Source of the DNA: Mycolicibacterium stellerae
GTDB taxonomy: Bacteria > Actinomycetota > Actinomycetes > Mycobacteriales > Mycobacteriaceae
Assembly: GCF_003719305.1 (NCBI RefSeq)
Contig: NZ_RARC01000032.1
Location: 1 to 64,000 of the forward strand
DNA length: 64,000 nucleotides
Direction: 5' to 3'
Part shown: positions 51,937 to 59,491 of the stretch, in pieces
How the letters are laid out: each line of letters begins with the position of its first letter
Position numbering within the stretch: position 1 is the first letter of the stretch
The notes under the pieces: model-generated
What the model was told of the DNA's origin: nothing
Database searches by the model: none
Seen by the model: the letters and a program-made list of their open reading frames with translations, nothing else
Position numbers and translations under genes: made by a program

Positions 51937-52431
51937 ATGTCGGGACCGTTGCTGGAGGGTCTGCCGCCGATCGTCGATGACGATGCGCGGATCCTCATTC
52001 TCGGCAACATGCCAAGCGTGATGTCGCTGGCCGCGCAGGAGTATTACGGCAACCCGCGCAACGCCTTCTGGCGCATCGCAGCCGACATCGTCGGGTTCGA
52101 TCCGTCGTCCGCTTACGCCGACCGGACCGTGGCGCTGCGCGGCAGCGGCGTCGCGGTGTGGGATGTGCTGCAGATGTGCCGCCGTGTTGGCAGCCTCGAT
52201 TCGGCGATCGAACCGGACAGTATGGTGGCCAACGACTTCGGCTCGTTCTTCGACGCGCATCCCACGATCGATCGGGTGTTTTTCAACGGCGCGGCCGCGG
52301 AGAAGAACTTCATTCGCCTCGCAGGCGTCGACCGGCCCCTGCGCTACCGTCGGCTGCCGTCCACGAGCCCGGCGCAGACAATGCGCTATGAAGACAAACT
52401 GCGGGCGTGGCGAGAAGCGCTGGCCGGTTAG
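51937..52431 (+). CDS. DNA-deoxyinosine/uracil glycosylase of the UDG superfamily (family 6-like)
   Basis: 164 residues from ATG 51937. The motif GNMPSVMSLAAQEYYGNPRN and the late LPSTSPAQTMRYEDKLRAW match the small DNA-deoxyinosine glycosylase branch of the UDG superfamily, which removes hypoxanthine (and sometimes uracil) from DNA. No Fe-S cysteines. Divergent from the cyclases with a shared tiny promoter; its stop overlaps the convergent amiB2 stop by 4 bp. The window also encodes UdgB (60550-61413). Confidence 0.87.
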   Translation: MSGPLLEGLPPIVDDDARILILGNMPSVMSLAAQEYYGNPRNAFWRIAADIVGFDPSSAYADRTVALRGSGVAVWDVLQMCRRVGSLDSAIEPDSMVANDFGSFFDAHPTIDRVFFNGAAAEKNFIRLAGVDRPLRYRRLPSTSPAQTMRYEDKLRAWREALAG

Positions 52432-53819
52432 GACTCTGGCGGCCTGCGCTGCGCCCACGGCCGCGCCTTCTCGATCTGCGCGGCGAGCGACAACAGGGTG
52501 GCCTCGTCGAATGGCCTGCCGACTATCTGAATTGACGTCGGCAGGCCATCCTCGTCGAGTCCCCACGGCACGACCGCGGCAGGCTGACCCGTTGCGTTGA
52601 ACATCGCCTGGAACGGCACCCGCTGCGCGACGAGCGCCAGCGTCGCCACCGCACCGCGACGCTGATAGGCACCGATACGCGACGGCCCGCTGGCCGTTCC
52701 CGGCGTGATGAGCACGTCGACGTCGTCGAAGATCGACAGAACCCGTTGGGCCAGTTCGGTTTCCGCTCGGCGGATGGCGACCATCCGGTGATCTGAGATC
52801 AGCCCGCCGATGCGGGCGAACGCGCGGGTGCGCTTCTCGAGACGCTCCTTGCGCGGCAGCGTCTGAACATCGTCGTACGCGCCGCGGAAGTAGCGCGGCA
52901 TCAGCTGGCCGTAGACCGCGCCGACCGGATAGTCGGGATCACGTGTCACCACCTGGTGCCCGAGGTCCCGCAACAGTTTCCCTGCGTCATCTACGGCCGC
53001 CCGCTGCGCTCTGCCGACCCGCGCGGTCAGAGTTGGGGGAACCTTGGTGCTCAACGCGATTCGCAGCCGCCCGGGTGCACGGGCCGCCGCGGCGACGAAA
53101 CTGCCCTCCGGCGCGGGCGTCGTCGAGGTCACGTCCAGGAACAGGGCGGCGTCCTCCACGGTCCTGGCCAACGGACCGTTGACGGAGAGGCCGTTCCACG
53201 CGCCGTCGTGCGGTGCGAGCGGAACCCGGTCGCGCTGCGGCTTGATCCCGAACAGCCCGCACCACGTCGACGGGATCCGGATCGACCCCATTCCGTCGGA
53301 GCCCAATGCCATCGGCGCCAGGCCCGCTGCGACCGCGGCGCCGCTGCCGCCGCTGCTGCCTCCCGGTGTGCGGTTGGTGTCCCACGGGTTCCGCGTCGCG
53401 CCGAACGTGAGGGTCTCGGTGAACGACCACAGCATCATCTCGGGCACGTTCGTCTTCCCGACGATTACCGCGCCCGCCGCGCGCAGCCTGCGCACCACCT
53501 CGGCGTCGTCGGCCTTGACGGGTCCGTATGCGTCGGTGCCGTAGGTCGTCACCTCGCCTGCGACGTCGACGTCGTCCTTGATCGCGATCGGCACGCCGAG
53601 CAGCGGCGACCGCTCACCGGCGTCGAGGCGGGCCTGGGCGGCGGCCGCCTCCCGGCGCGCGGAGTCGGCGAGCACGACGCGGTATGCCCGCAGTTGCGGA
53701 TCCAGCCGGGCGATGCGATCCAGGTACAGGTCGAGCAGCGCGGGGGCGGTGACGGTGCCCGCGGCGAGCAGGCGCGCCTGTTCGGCGGCACCGGCGAACG
53801 CGAGGTCGGTGGGGTCCAC
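52428..53819 (-). CDS. amiB2: Amidase AmiB2
   Basis: 463 residues from GTG 53819. Amidase-signature enzyme with the Lys in IAIKDDVD, the GGSSGGSGAAVAAG serine and the nucleophile Ser in GSDGMGSIRIP. Length and neighbour (Rv1264-like cyclases, HIT protein further on) match M. tuberculosis AmiB2 (Rv1263, ~462 residues). Hydrolyses an amide; natural substrate unknown. It follows the AraC-type regulator by 18 bp on the same strand. Confidence 0.9.
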   Translation of the reverse strand: MDPTDLAFAGAAEQARLLAAGTVTAPALLDLYLDRIARLDPQLRAYRVVLADSARREAAAAQARLDAGERSPLLGVPIAIKDDVDVAGEVTTYGTDAYGPVKADDAEVVRRLRAAGAVIVGKTNVPEMMLWSFTETLTFGATRNPWDTNRTPGGSSGGSGAAVAAGLAPMALGSDGMGSIRIPSTWCGLFGIKPQRDRVPLAPHDGAWNGLSVNGPLARTVEDAALFLDVTSTTPAPEGSFVAAAARAPGRLRIALSTKVPPTLTARVGRAQRAAVDDAGKLLRDLGHQVVTRDPDYPVGAVYGQLMPRYFRGAYDDVQTLPRKERLEKRTRAFARIGGLISDHRMVAIRRAETELAQRVLSIFDDVDVLITPGTASGPSRIGAYQRRGAVATLALVAQRVPFQAMFNATGQPAAVVPWGLDEDGLPTSIQIVGRPFDEATLLSLAAQIEKARPWAQRRPPES

Positions 53820-53837
53820 CCGCGGCAGCGTAGCGCT

Positions 53838-54671
53838 CTAGCGACCGTTGGCGTCGGCGTATTCACCGGGTGTACTGCCCAGCATCGACCGGAAGTCGTT
53901 GATGAAATGCGCCTGGTCGTACCAGCCGAGGCGGACCGCCAGGTCGGCGAAGTCGACATCAGGGTCGCGCTCGATCTCCAAGGCCGCCTGCTGTAGCCGG
54001 TAGCGGCACAACACCCATTTCACCGGCACGCCGACATAGCGCCGGAACACCCGCTGGGTGGTGCGGGCGCTCCACGGCGACAGCCGCATCACCTGCTCCA
54101 CCCGGTGCAGGCGATCGTCGTCGCGGATCCGCTCCACAAGCGCCGACAGCGAGGTATACGTCGGATCCGTGTCGTGCGCGCCCGACGCGATCGCGTCGTC
54201 CAGACCCGCAGCCGCCGACTCGACGTCATCGTCCAGAGTTATCGGCGCGCCGAACAAATCGGCGTCCACGGGCTCGACCCGTCCGGTCAGCGCGGCGGCG
54301 TCACGGCCGAAACGCGCGGTGAAACCGCCGGGTCGGAACCGGGCGCCAACGACGGTGCCGCGCTCGCCGATCGTGGTACGAAACACCCGGTCGACAACGC
54401 CGTGCACAAGCGTGTTCGGCAGCGCGAACCCGTGCCGCGGGGTGTCGCTGCCCCATTCGTGGGTGACGTGCAGCGACGGAAACGTGATCACCGTGTTGGT
54501 CAGCGGCTCTCGACCGCGCAGGTCCCAGTCCACCGACCAGAAGTGCTCGACGAAGCGGCCCGCCGACTCCGACGGCGCCCACCGGTCGAGGTCGAACAAC
54601 GGGGCCGACGCGGCGCGGCCGACCACCCCGCGCAACGGTGCGTCCAGCGGCTTCTCATCCCCGGCGGCCAC
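53838..54671 (-). CDS. AraC-family transcriptional regulator with DUF6597-type N-terminus
   Basis: 277 residues from GTG 54671. The N-terminal domain (RFVEHFWSVDWDLRGREPL, SLHVTHEW, FTARFGRDAAALTGR) is of the type seen in DUF6597 AraC regulators; the C-terminal double HTH is RTTQRVFRRYVGVPVKWVLC and DFADLAVRLGWYDQAHFIND with the end FRSMLGSTPGEY. It is 18 bp upstream of amiB2 and probably cotranscribed. Divergent from a secreted-protein gene across 79 bp. The inducer is unknown. Confidence 0.88.
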   Translation of the reverse strand: MAAGDEKPLDAPLRGVVGRAASAPLFDLDRWAPSESAGRFVEHFWSVDWDLRGREPLTNTVITFPSLHVTHEWGSDTPRHGFALPNTLVHGVVDRVFRTTIGERGTVVGARFRPGGFTARFGRDAAALTGRVEPVDADLFGAPITLDDDVESAAAGLDDAIASGAHDTDPTYTSLSALVERIRDDDRLHRVEQVMRLSPWSARTTQRVFRRYVGVPVKWVLCRYRLQQAALEIERDPDVDFADLAVRLGWYDQAHFINDFRSMLGSTPGEYADANGR

Positions 54672-54750
54672 GCCGTCCAGGTTACGAAGCGCGCCGACCG
54701 GTCGGGCAAACCGATGACCCGAACGGTCGCCTGCCCTAACCTCTATCCCT

Positions 54751-55188
54751 ATGTCATTCGCACCCTCTGTGATCGGGCCGTCCTCGCTGGCCGCGGCGAC
54801 GCTGATCGCCGCCGCCCTGGTCGCCGCTCCCCTCGGCAACGCAGCCGTCGACTGCCCCTCCGGCTGGGAGTTCGGGCCGTCGTTGAAGCTGCTGCAGAGC
54901 GACGGTTGGAAGGTGACGGTGGCGACCGCAGGCCGCAGCGTTGGCGGAGCGGCGGTCGCCATCCCGCCCAACCAGGGCGCGCTGTGGCGTGGCACCGGTG
55001 AGGGCGGCAGCGACGGCATGACCGTCGCCTTCGGCGTCGGCTTCGACAATGGAAAGGTCCTGCATTACACCGGCGTGATCGACCAGGCCACCGGATCGCT
55101 GACCGGTGAGCGGCCCGACGGTGTGACCTGGCAGAGCACCGGGACCATGCGGTGCATCGCCGGAGCGGACGCGCTGCCGCCGGCTTAG
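54751..55188 (+). CDS. Secreted protein of unknown function
   Basis: 145 residues from ATG 54751. Signal peptide (SLAAATLIAAALVAAPLGNAA) cleaved near AA|VDCP; the mature ~112 residues contain two cysteines (after the cleavage site and near the C-terminus), fit to close a disulfide, and a beta-type sequence (WKVTVATAGRSVGGAAVAIP, GMTVAFGVGFDNGKV). No family recognised. Divergent from the AraC regulator, which might control it. Confidence 0.8.
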   Translation: MSFAPSVIGPSSLAAATLIAAALVAAPLGNAAVDCPSGWEFGPSLKLLQSDGWKVTVATAGRSVGGAAVAIPPNQGALWRGTGEGGSDGMTVAFGVGFDNGKVLHYTGVIDQATGSLTGERPDGVTWQSTGTMRCIAGADALPPA

Positions 55189-55208
55189 CCCAGCTGAACG
55201 CACAAAAA

Positions 55209-55236
55209 AGAGGGCACCCGTTTCCGGATGCCCTCT
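55209..55236 (-). terminator. Rho-independent terminator of the first HHDW peptide gene
   Basis: On the minus strand an AGAGGGCA/TGCCCTCT stem (8 bp perfect, extended by a CCG/CGG after one mismatch) is followed by six T residues (55209-55204). A classic intrinsic terminator, rare in mycobacteria. It lies 11 bp after the peptide stop. Confidence 0.85.
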
Positions 55237-55246
55237 TCGGGTGTTG

Positions 55247-55423
55247 TCAGCGACTCTGCTGAACGGTCGTGTCGACCTGCGGGACATTCACCTGCTGCTG
55301 GATCTCATGAATCCAGTCGTGGTGGACGACGTCAGCCTGGGCCGGTGCGGCGAAGCCGAGGATTGCGGCCGCCAGGCCGGTGGCGGCGAAACCGGCGATT
55401 CCTGCGAATCCGAACTTCTTCAT
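55247..55423 (-). CDS. Small secreted peptide, HHDW family, copy 1
   Basis: 58 residues from ATG 55423 with GAAGG seven bases upstream. A 30-residue signal peptide (MKKFGFAGIAGFAATG ... APAQA) is followed by a 28-residue mature peptide beginning DVVHHDWIHEIQ and ending VDTTVQQSR. No cysteine. It aligns without gaps to copy 2 (14 of 28 mature residues identical, including HHDW, IQ, VDT, QS). It has its own promoter region and intrinsic terminator. Function unknown; the HH-D-W cluster could bind metal or a surface partner. Confidence 0.82.
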   Translation of the reverse strand: MKKFGFAGIAGFAATGLAAAILGFAAPAQADVVHHDWIHEIQQQVNVPQVDTTVQQSR

Positions 55424-55474
55424 TTCAGTGCCTTCTTTTCTATCTCCGTGGGCCCTCTTCTGTGCCCTCTGATG

Positions 55475-55540
55475 GTCTAAACAGTGAGGTCAGACGGTTA
55501 ATTCCGGTGGCAGAAATTGATCGTCGGTTGGCAGCATTCG
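55475..55540 (-). promoter_or_regulatory. Conserved upstream region of HHDW copy 1
   Basis: Aligns without gaps to 55893-55959 upstream of copy 2 at about 51 of 66 positions. On the minus strand it contains two CTGCCA direct repeats 21 bp apart, a GGAATTA block and a TGACCTC element followed by GTTTA. Likely shared promoter and regulator sites. Confidence 0.6.
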
Positions 55541-55629
55541 CTGTCCGAACCTCGCGGTTGCGGGTTATCCCGCCGCGTTTCCACGACACCGGATGACGCG
55601 TGGGAACGGCACTTCTTCGAACAACACAG

Positions 55630-55659
55630 AAAAGGGCACCCGTTTCCGGGTGCCCTTTT
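55630..55659. terminator. Perfect 13-bp bidirectional terminator after HHDW copy 2
   Basis: AAAAGGGCACCCG - TTTC - CGGGTGCCCTTTT: a 13-bp perfect stem with a 4-nt loop, A-run on one side and T-run on the other, so it can work on both strands. The stem resembles the one after copy 1, so the terminator was duplicated with the gene. Confidence 0.85.
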
Positions 55660-55673
55660 CGTAGCTGCGTGCG

Positions 55674-55841
55674 TCAGTGGCTCTGGTGTACAGAGGTGTC
55701 GACGTGCGGGGCCACGGCAGTCGGCTGGATGTCGTTGACCCAGTCATGGTGTCCGATGTCCGCGTTGGCCGGACCGGCGAAGCCGAGGACACCAGCAATC
55801 AGGCCGGCGGCTGCGATGGTGGCTAATCCGAGATTCTTCAT
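55674..55841 (-). CDS. Small secreted peptide, HHDW family, copy 2
   Basis: 55 residues from ATG 55841 with GAAGG upstream. A 27-residue signal peptide (MKNLGLATIAAAGLIAGVLG ... PANA) precedes a 28-residue mature peptide starting DIGHHDWVNDIQ and ending VDTSVHQSH. The mature peptide has five histidines. Same length and pattern as copy 1. It is a complete duplication unit with promoter and terminator. Unknown function; annotation pipelines are likely to miss it. Confidence 0.82.
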   Translation of the reverse strand: MKNLGLATIAAAGLIAGVLGFAGPANADIGHHDWVNDIQPTAVAPHVDTSVHQSH

Positions 55842-55892
55842 TTTGGTGCCTTCTTCGTTTTCTCTTGGTTCTCTCTTGCGAACCTTGTACTG

Positions 55893-55959
55893 GGGTAAAC
55901 GCGGAGGTCAAGCGGATAATTCCGATGGCAGCAATTGATGGGCGGATGGCAGGAATCGC
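55893..55959 (-). promoter_or_regulatory. Conserved upstream region of HHDW copy 2
   Basis: Counterpart of 55475-55540. On the minus strand it carries CTGCCATCCG and CTGCCATCGG 21 bp apart, then GGAATTATCCG, TTGACC (possible -35) and GTTTACC, with TACAAG 16 bases further on as possible -10. Confidence 0.6.
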
Positions 55960-55977
55960 CCCCTATACCATTCACAG

Positions 55978-56409
55978 ATGGCCAAACTCGAGTTGTCCCG
56001 CAACCTGTCGATGACACCGGACGAAGCCTGGGAGCACGCGTCCAATTTTTCGACCCTCGGCGATTGGCTCTCGATGCACCAGGGCTGGCGAGGCGAGCTG
56101 CCCGACGAACTGAAAGTCGGTACGACACTGGTCGGCGTCGCCGGGGTCAAGGGGATGCGCAACCGGGTCACCTGGACGGTGAAGGAACTCGACGCGCCAA
56201 CGCTGTTGGCGATCACCGGTCAAGGTGTCGGCGGCACCAAATACGGGCTGAGGATGACCGTCGAGCCGACCAGTTCGGGGTGCGGCTTCACCGTGAGAAT
56301 CGATCTCGGCGGTCGGCCGCTGTTCGGACCGATCGGTGCGACCGCCGCCCGGCTGGTCAAGGGCGACATCGAGCGTTCCATCGAGAAGTTCGAGGAGCTC
56401 TACAGCTGA
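55978..56409 (+). CDS. SRPBCC protein, Rv0910-like
   Basis: 143 residues from ATG 55978. A START/SRPBCC fold: LELSRNLSMTPDEAWEHASN, GDWLSMHQGWRGELP, RVTWTVKELDAPTLLAITG and a C-terminal helix ending IERSIEKFEELYS. It resembles the M. tuberculosis Rv0910 group, described as the toxin of the Rv0909/Rv0910 pair. No antitoxin-like gene is adjacent, so here it may just be a lipid-binding or polyketide-cyclase-like protein. Upstream is the conserved peptide promoter region on the other strand. Confidence 0.8.
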   Translation: MAKLELSRNLSMTPDEAWEHASNFSTLGDWLSMHQGWRGELPDELKVGTTLVGVAGVKGMRNRVTWTVKELDAPTLLAITGQGVGGTKYGLRMTVEPTSSGCGFTVRIDLGGRPLFGPIGATAARLVKGDIERSIEKFEELYS

Positions 56410-56473
56410 CGCCGCCGGCGGCTGGCGCGAAATTCCAATCCTGCACCGGCGCCGGTTCGCCAAGCTGGCGGAC

Positions 56474-56941
56474 ATGAGTGTCAAACCGATTCCGGAGGGC
56501 TACACCAGCCTGACCCCGTTCCTGTGCATTGACGGCGCTTCTGCCGCGATCGACTTCTATGTTTCGGTGTTCGGCGCCACGCTCGTCGACCGGATGGACG
56601 GTCCCGGCGAGACGGTCGCCCACGCCGAGCTGGATTTCGGCACCGGCCGACTGCAGCTGGCCGACCCGAACGACGCGTATCAGATCGCCGCGGCCGACCC
56701 GACGGCGCCCGCGACCCACTCGGTGGCGCTGTACTGCGAGGACACCGACGCCGTGGTGGCGCGTGCCCAGAAGGCAGGCGCGACGATCCGTGAACCGGCG
56801 CAGACCTTCGTCACGGGAGACCGCTTCGCGTCGATCCTCGACCCGTTCGGTCAGCGCTGGACCGTGATGACGCGCGTCGAGGACGTCGCGCCAGAAGAAC
56901 GCGACCGGCGCATGGCCGAGTGGGCCACCCAGAACGTCTGA
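56474..56941 (+). CDS. VOC-family (glyoxalase/PhnB-like) protein
   Basis: 155 residues from ATG 56474. Two beta-alpha-beta-beta-beta modules with LTPFLCIDGASAAIDFYVSV-FGA, VAHAELDFGTGRLQLAD and SVALYCEDTDAVVARAQKAG plus the typical ending SILDPFGQRWTVMTR. Members are lyases, isomerases, dioxygenases or resistance proteins; the role here is open. Convergent with pepD. Confidence 0.85.
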   Translation: MSVKPIPEGYTSLTPFLCIDGASAAIDFYVSVFGATLVDRMDGPGETVAHAELDFGTGRLQLADPNDAYQIAAADPTAPATHSVALYCEDTDAVVARAQKAGATIREPAQTFVTGDRFASILDPFGQRWTVMTRVEDVAPEERDRRMAEWATQNV

Positions 56942-56958
56942 CCCACCCGGCTATCGGA

Positions 56959-58407
56959 TTACGTCCGCGCCTGCCCAAGCGTCACGTTGACGGTCTGAGG
57001 CGCGCCGGACGCGTCCATGTACGTCAGCGTCACGTTGTCTCCGGGTGCCTTCGAGCGCACCGCCGCGACCAGCGCATCGGCGCCGTCGATCGGCCGGTCG
57101 TCGACCTTGGTGATCACCACACCGCTCGGCAGGCCCGCAGCCGCTGCGGGGCCGTCGGCGACCACCTCGGCGACCGCAGCGCCGCGCGCGCCGGGATCCT
57201 GCGTCAGCTGCACACCCAACGACGCGTGTGTGACGTGGCCGTCGGAAACCAATTCGTCGGCGATGCGCTTGGCCTGATCCGATGGGATCGCGAAACCGAG
57301 GCCGATCGAGCCACTCTGCGCGCCTGCGGAGTCTGGGCCGCCCCCGCCGCCCATCGACGCGATCGCCGAGTTCACGCCGACGAGTTCGCCGTTCATGTTC
57401 ACCAGCGCTCCGCCCGAGTTGCCCGGGTTGATGGCGGCATCGGTCTGTATCGCGTTCATCACCGAATGCTGACCGGTGCTGCCGTCGCCGGTGCTGACCG
57501 GCCGGTCCAGTGCGCTGATGATGCCGGTGGTCACGGTGCCATCGAGACCGAGCGGCGATCCGATGGCCACCACGTTCTGGCCGACCTTCAGGTCCTTCGA
57601 GGATCCCATCGTGATCGGCGTCAGGCCCGAAACACCTTCGGCCCGAACGACGGCGATGTCATCGGCCGGGTCGGTGCCGACAACGGTGAAGGGCACGGTC
57701 TTGCCGTCGGCGAAGGAGACGGTGGCCTCCGGATTCTGGCCGGACAATCCCTGCTCTCCCGGTGAAGGCTGATCGCCAAGCCCTGGCAGTCCCTGAAGAC
57801 CTGGGAAACCCTGGTCGTCCTGCCCACCGAGAACGCTGGATGCCTGGTCGGCACCGGGACCGCTCAGCGCGGCGACGACGTGATTGTTCGTCAGGATGAG
57901 GCCGTCGGAGCTCAACACGATGCCCGATCCCTCTTCTTTGCCCTGTCCCATGCTGATCTGCAGCTTCACCACGCTGGGCAACACCTTCGCGGCCACCTGC
58001 TCGACCGAGCCGGACGGCGGTGCAGCGACGGGCTGGTTCGGGGTGGGCGCCGCTGCGGTGGCGGCGGTAGCGGCGCTGTTGGCGGCGGCCGGGTCGGAGT
58101 CGTTGACCAGCACCGCGGCACCGATACCTGCGGACACCACGGCGACTGCCGCCGCCCCGGCCACAACGGCACCGGTCCGAGAGCGCTTGCGCACCACGGG
58201 AATCGGCGCTGTCGGGGTCGAATCAGGCTGATGCACAGCGCCATAGGGGCCGTAAGCCGAGTCGGGCTGATGCGTTGTGTAGCGCGAGTCGTACGGCTGG
58301 CCGTACCCGCCCTGTGGCGGGATGCCCGGATACTGCCTGCCGACGGGTTGGCTTGGACTCGATGGACGGCCGGACCCGCGCAGCGAGTACCGCGATTGCT
58401 TTTTCAT
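56959..58407 (-). CDS. pepD: HtrA-type serine protease PepD
   Basis: 482 residues from ATG 58407. A Tyr/Gly/Pro-rich cytoplasmic N-terminus, one membrane span (~80-100), an Ala-rich linker, a trypsin-like domain with the triad His (LTNNHVV), Asp (DDIAVVR) and Ser (GNSGGALV), and a C-terminal PDZ domain. Between His and Asp there is a ~40-residue collagen-like insert (GFPGLQGLPGLGDQ). It matches M. tuberculosis PepD (Rv0983), a stress protease under MprAB. The mprAB genes are not next to it here, but an MprA-type box lies upstream. Confidence 0.92.
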   Translation of the reverse strand: MKKQSRYSLRGSGRPSSPSQPVGRQYPGIPPQGGYGQPYDSRYTTHQPDSAYGPYGAVHQPDSTPTAPIPVVRKRSRTGAVVAGAAAVAVVSAGIGAAVLVNDSDPAAANSAATAATAAAPTPNQPVAAPPSGSVEQVAAKVLPSVVKLQISMGQGKEEGSGIVLSSDGLILTNNHVVAALSGPGADQASSVLGGQDDQGFPGLQGLPGLGDQPSPGEQGLSGQNPEATVSFADGKTVPFTVVGTDPADDIAVVRAEGVSGLTPITMGSSKDLKVGQNVVAIGSPLGLDGTVTTGIISALDRPVSTGDGSTGQHSVMNAIQTDAAINPGNSGGALVNMNGELVGVNSAIASMGGGGGPDSAGAQSGSIGLGFAIPSDQAKRIADELVSDGHVTHASLGVQLTQDPGARGAAVAEVVADGPAAAAGLPSGVVITKVDDRPIDGADALVAAVRSKAPGDNVTLTYMDASGAPQTVNVTLGQART

Positions 58408-58467
58408 GGAGTGGCTCTTCCTTTGACTTTGAGAGCAAAGTGGTTAGGCACACTGTGCGCCGCCTCG

Positions 58468-58484
58468 CTGAGACCCGACTGAGA
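58468..58484 (-). promoter_or_regulatory. MprA-box-like direct repeat upstream of pepD
   Basis: Reading the minus strand, TCTCAG occurs twice 11 bp apart (58484-58479 and 58473-58468), giving TCTCAGTCGGGTCTCAG. This is the tandem subrepeat pattern reported for MprA binding sites. 60 bp before the pepD start. Confidence 0.65.
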
Positions 58485-58616
58485 GAAAGATCTATACAGT
58501 CCAAGACTTTTGGGTTGTGGCGGCGATCACATTCGGGCAAACCGCGCGAACAAACCGGCACAACGAGCAAAAAGGGTGGTCCGATCGAGGAATTCACGAG
58601 GGGTTAGCCTGGCGGG

Positions 58617-59060
58617 ATGTCCTGTGTGTTCTGCGCCATCGTGGCAGGAGATGCCCCCGCAATCCGGATCTACGAGGACGACGACTATTTGGCCATCCTC
58701 GACATCCGCCCGTTCACCCGCGGCCACACCCTCGTCATTCCCAAGCACCACTCCGTCGACCTGACCGACACCCCGGCGCAGACGTGCGCCGAAATGGTGC
58801 GCATCGGTCAGCGCATCGCCAAGGCGGCGCGCCAGTCCGGGCTGCACGCCGACGGCAACAACGTCGTCATCAACGACGGCAAGGCTGCGTTCCAGAGCGT
58901 GTTCCACATTCACCTGCACGTGGTGCCGCGGCAATCGGGCGACAAACTGTCGTTCGCGAAGGGCATGCTGCTGCGTCGCGACCCCGACCGCGAGGAGACC
59001 GGCGCCATCCTGCGGGATGCGTTGGCCGGCCTTGATGCCACGCAGGACGGTGCGTCGTGA
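58617..59060 (+). CDS. HIT-family nucleotide hydrolase (Rv1262c-like)
   Basis: 147 residues from ATG 58617. Histidine-triad motif HIHLHVVP with the zinc-type N-terminal CxxC (CVFC) and GHTLVIPKHH. Hydrolyses nucleoside phosphoramidates or AMP conjugates. Position next to the deazaflavin-type protein and near udgB matches M. tuberculosis Rv1262c. Stop overlaps the next gene (GTGA). Confidence 0.93.
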   Translation: MSCVFCAIVAGDAPAIRIYEDDDYLAILDIRPFTRGHTLVIPKHHSVDLTDTPAQTCAEMVRIGQRIAKAARQSGLHADGNNVVINDGKAAFQSVFHIHLHVVPRQSGDKLSFAKGMLLRRDPDREETGAILRDALAGLDATQDGAS

Positions 59061-59491
59061 ACCTGGTTGAAAAGGTGTTCGGCGGCTACCTGCGCCTGCA
59101 CGAAACCGTTTATCAGCGGACGAACGGGTGGATCGGCCATCGGATGATGCTGCTGCCCAGCCTGCTGTTGCACACCGTCGGCGCCAAGACAGCCAAGGCC
59201 CGCACGACGTCGCTGACCTACGCGCGGGACGGCGACGACTATCTGGTGGTCGCGTCCAACGGCGGCTCTCCGCGCTCGCCCGGCTGGTACCACAACTTAA
59301 GGGCAGAACCCAACGTTGAAATCAACGTCGGGCCAAGGCGTTTCGCGGTAACAGCACAGCCGGTGTTGCCCGGCGACCCGGACCGCGAACGGCTGTGGAA
59401 GATCGTCACGAAATACAACAAGGCATACAACGAGTATCAGAAGAAAACCACGCGGCCGATACCGATCGTCAGGCTGACACCGAAAGCCTGA
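59057..59491 (+). CDS. Deazaflavin (F420)-dependent nitroreductase-family protein (Rv1261c-like)
   Basis: 144 residues from GTG 59057. The split-barrel family pattern is visible: TTSLTYARDGDDYLVVASNG, GWYHNLRAEPNVEI and a C-terminal RPIPIVRLTP. Relatives of Ddn (F420-dependent) found in mycobacteria and other actinobacteria. Reaction unknown. Translationally coupled to the HIT gene. Confidence 0.9.
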   Translation: MNLVEKVFGGYLRLHETVYQRTNGWIGHRMMLLPSLLLHTVGAKTAKARTTSLTYARDGDDYLVVASNGGSPRSPGWYHNLRAEPNVEINVGPRRFAVTAQPVLPGDPDRERLWKIVTKYNKAYNEYQKKTTRPIPIVRLTPKA

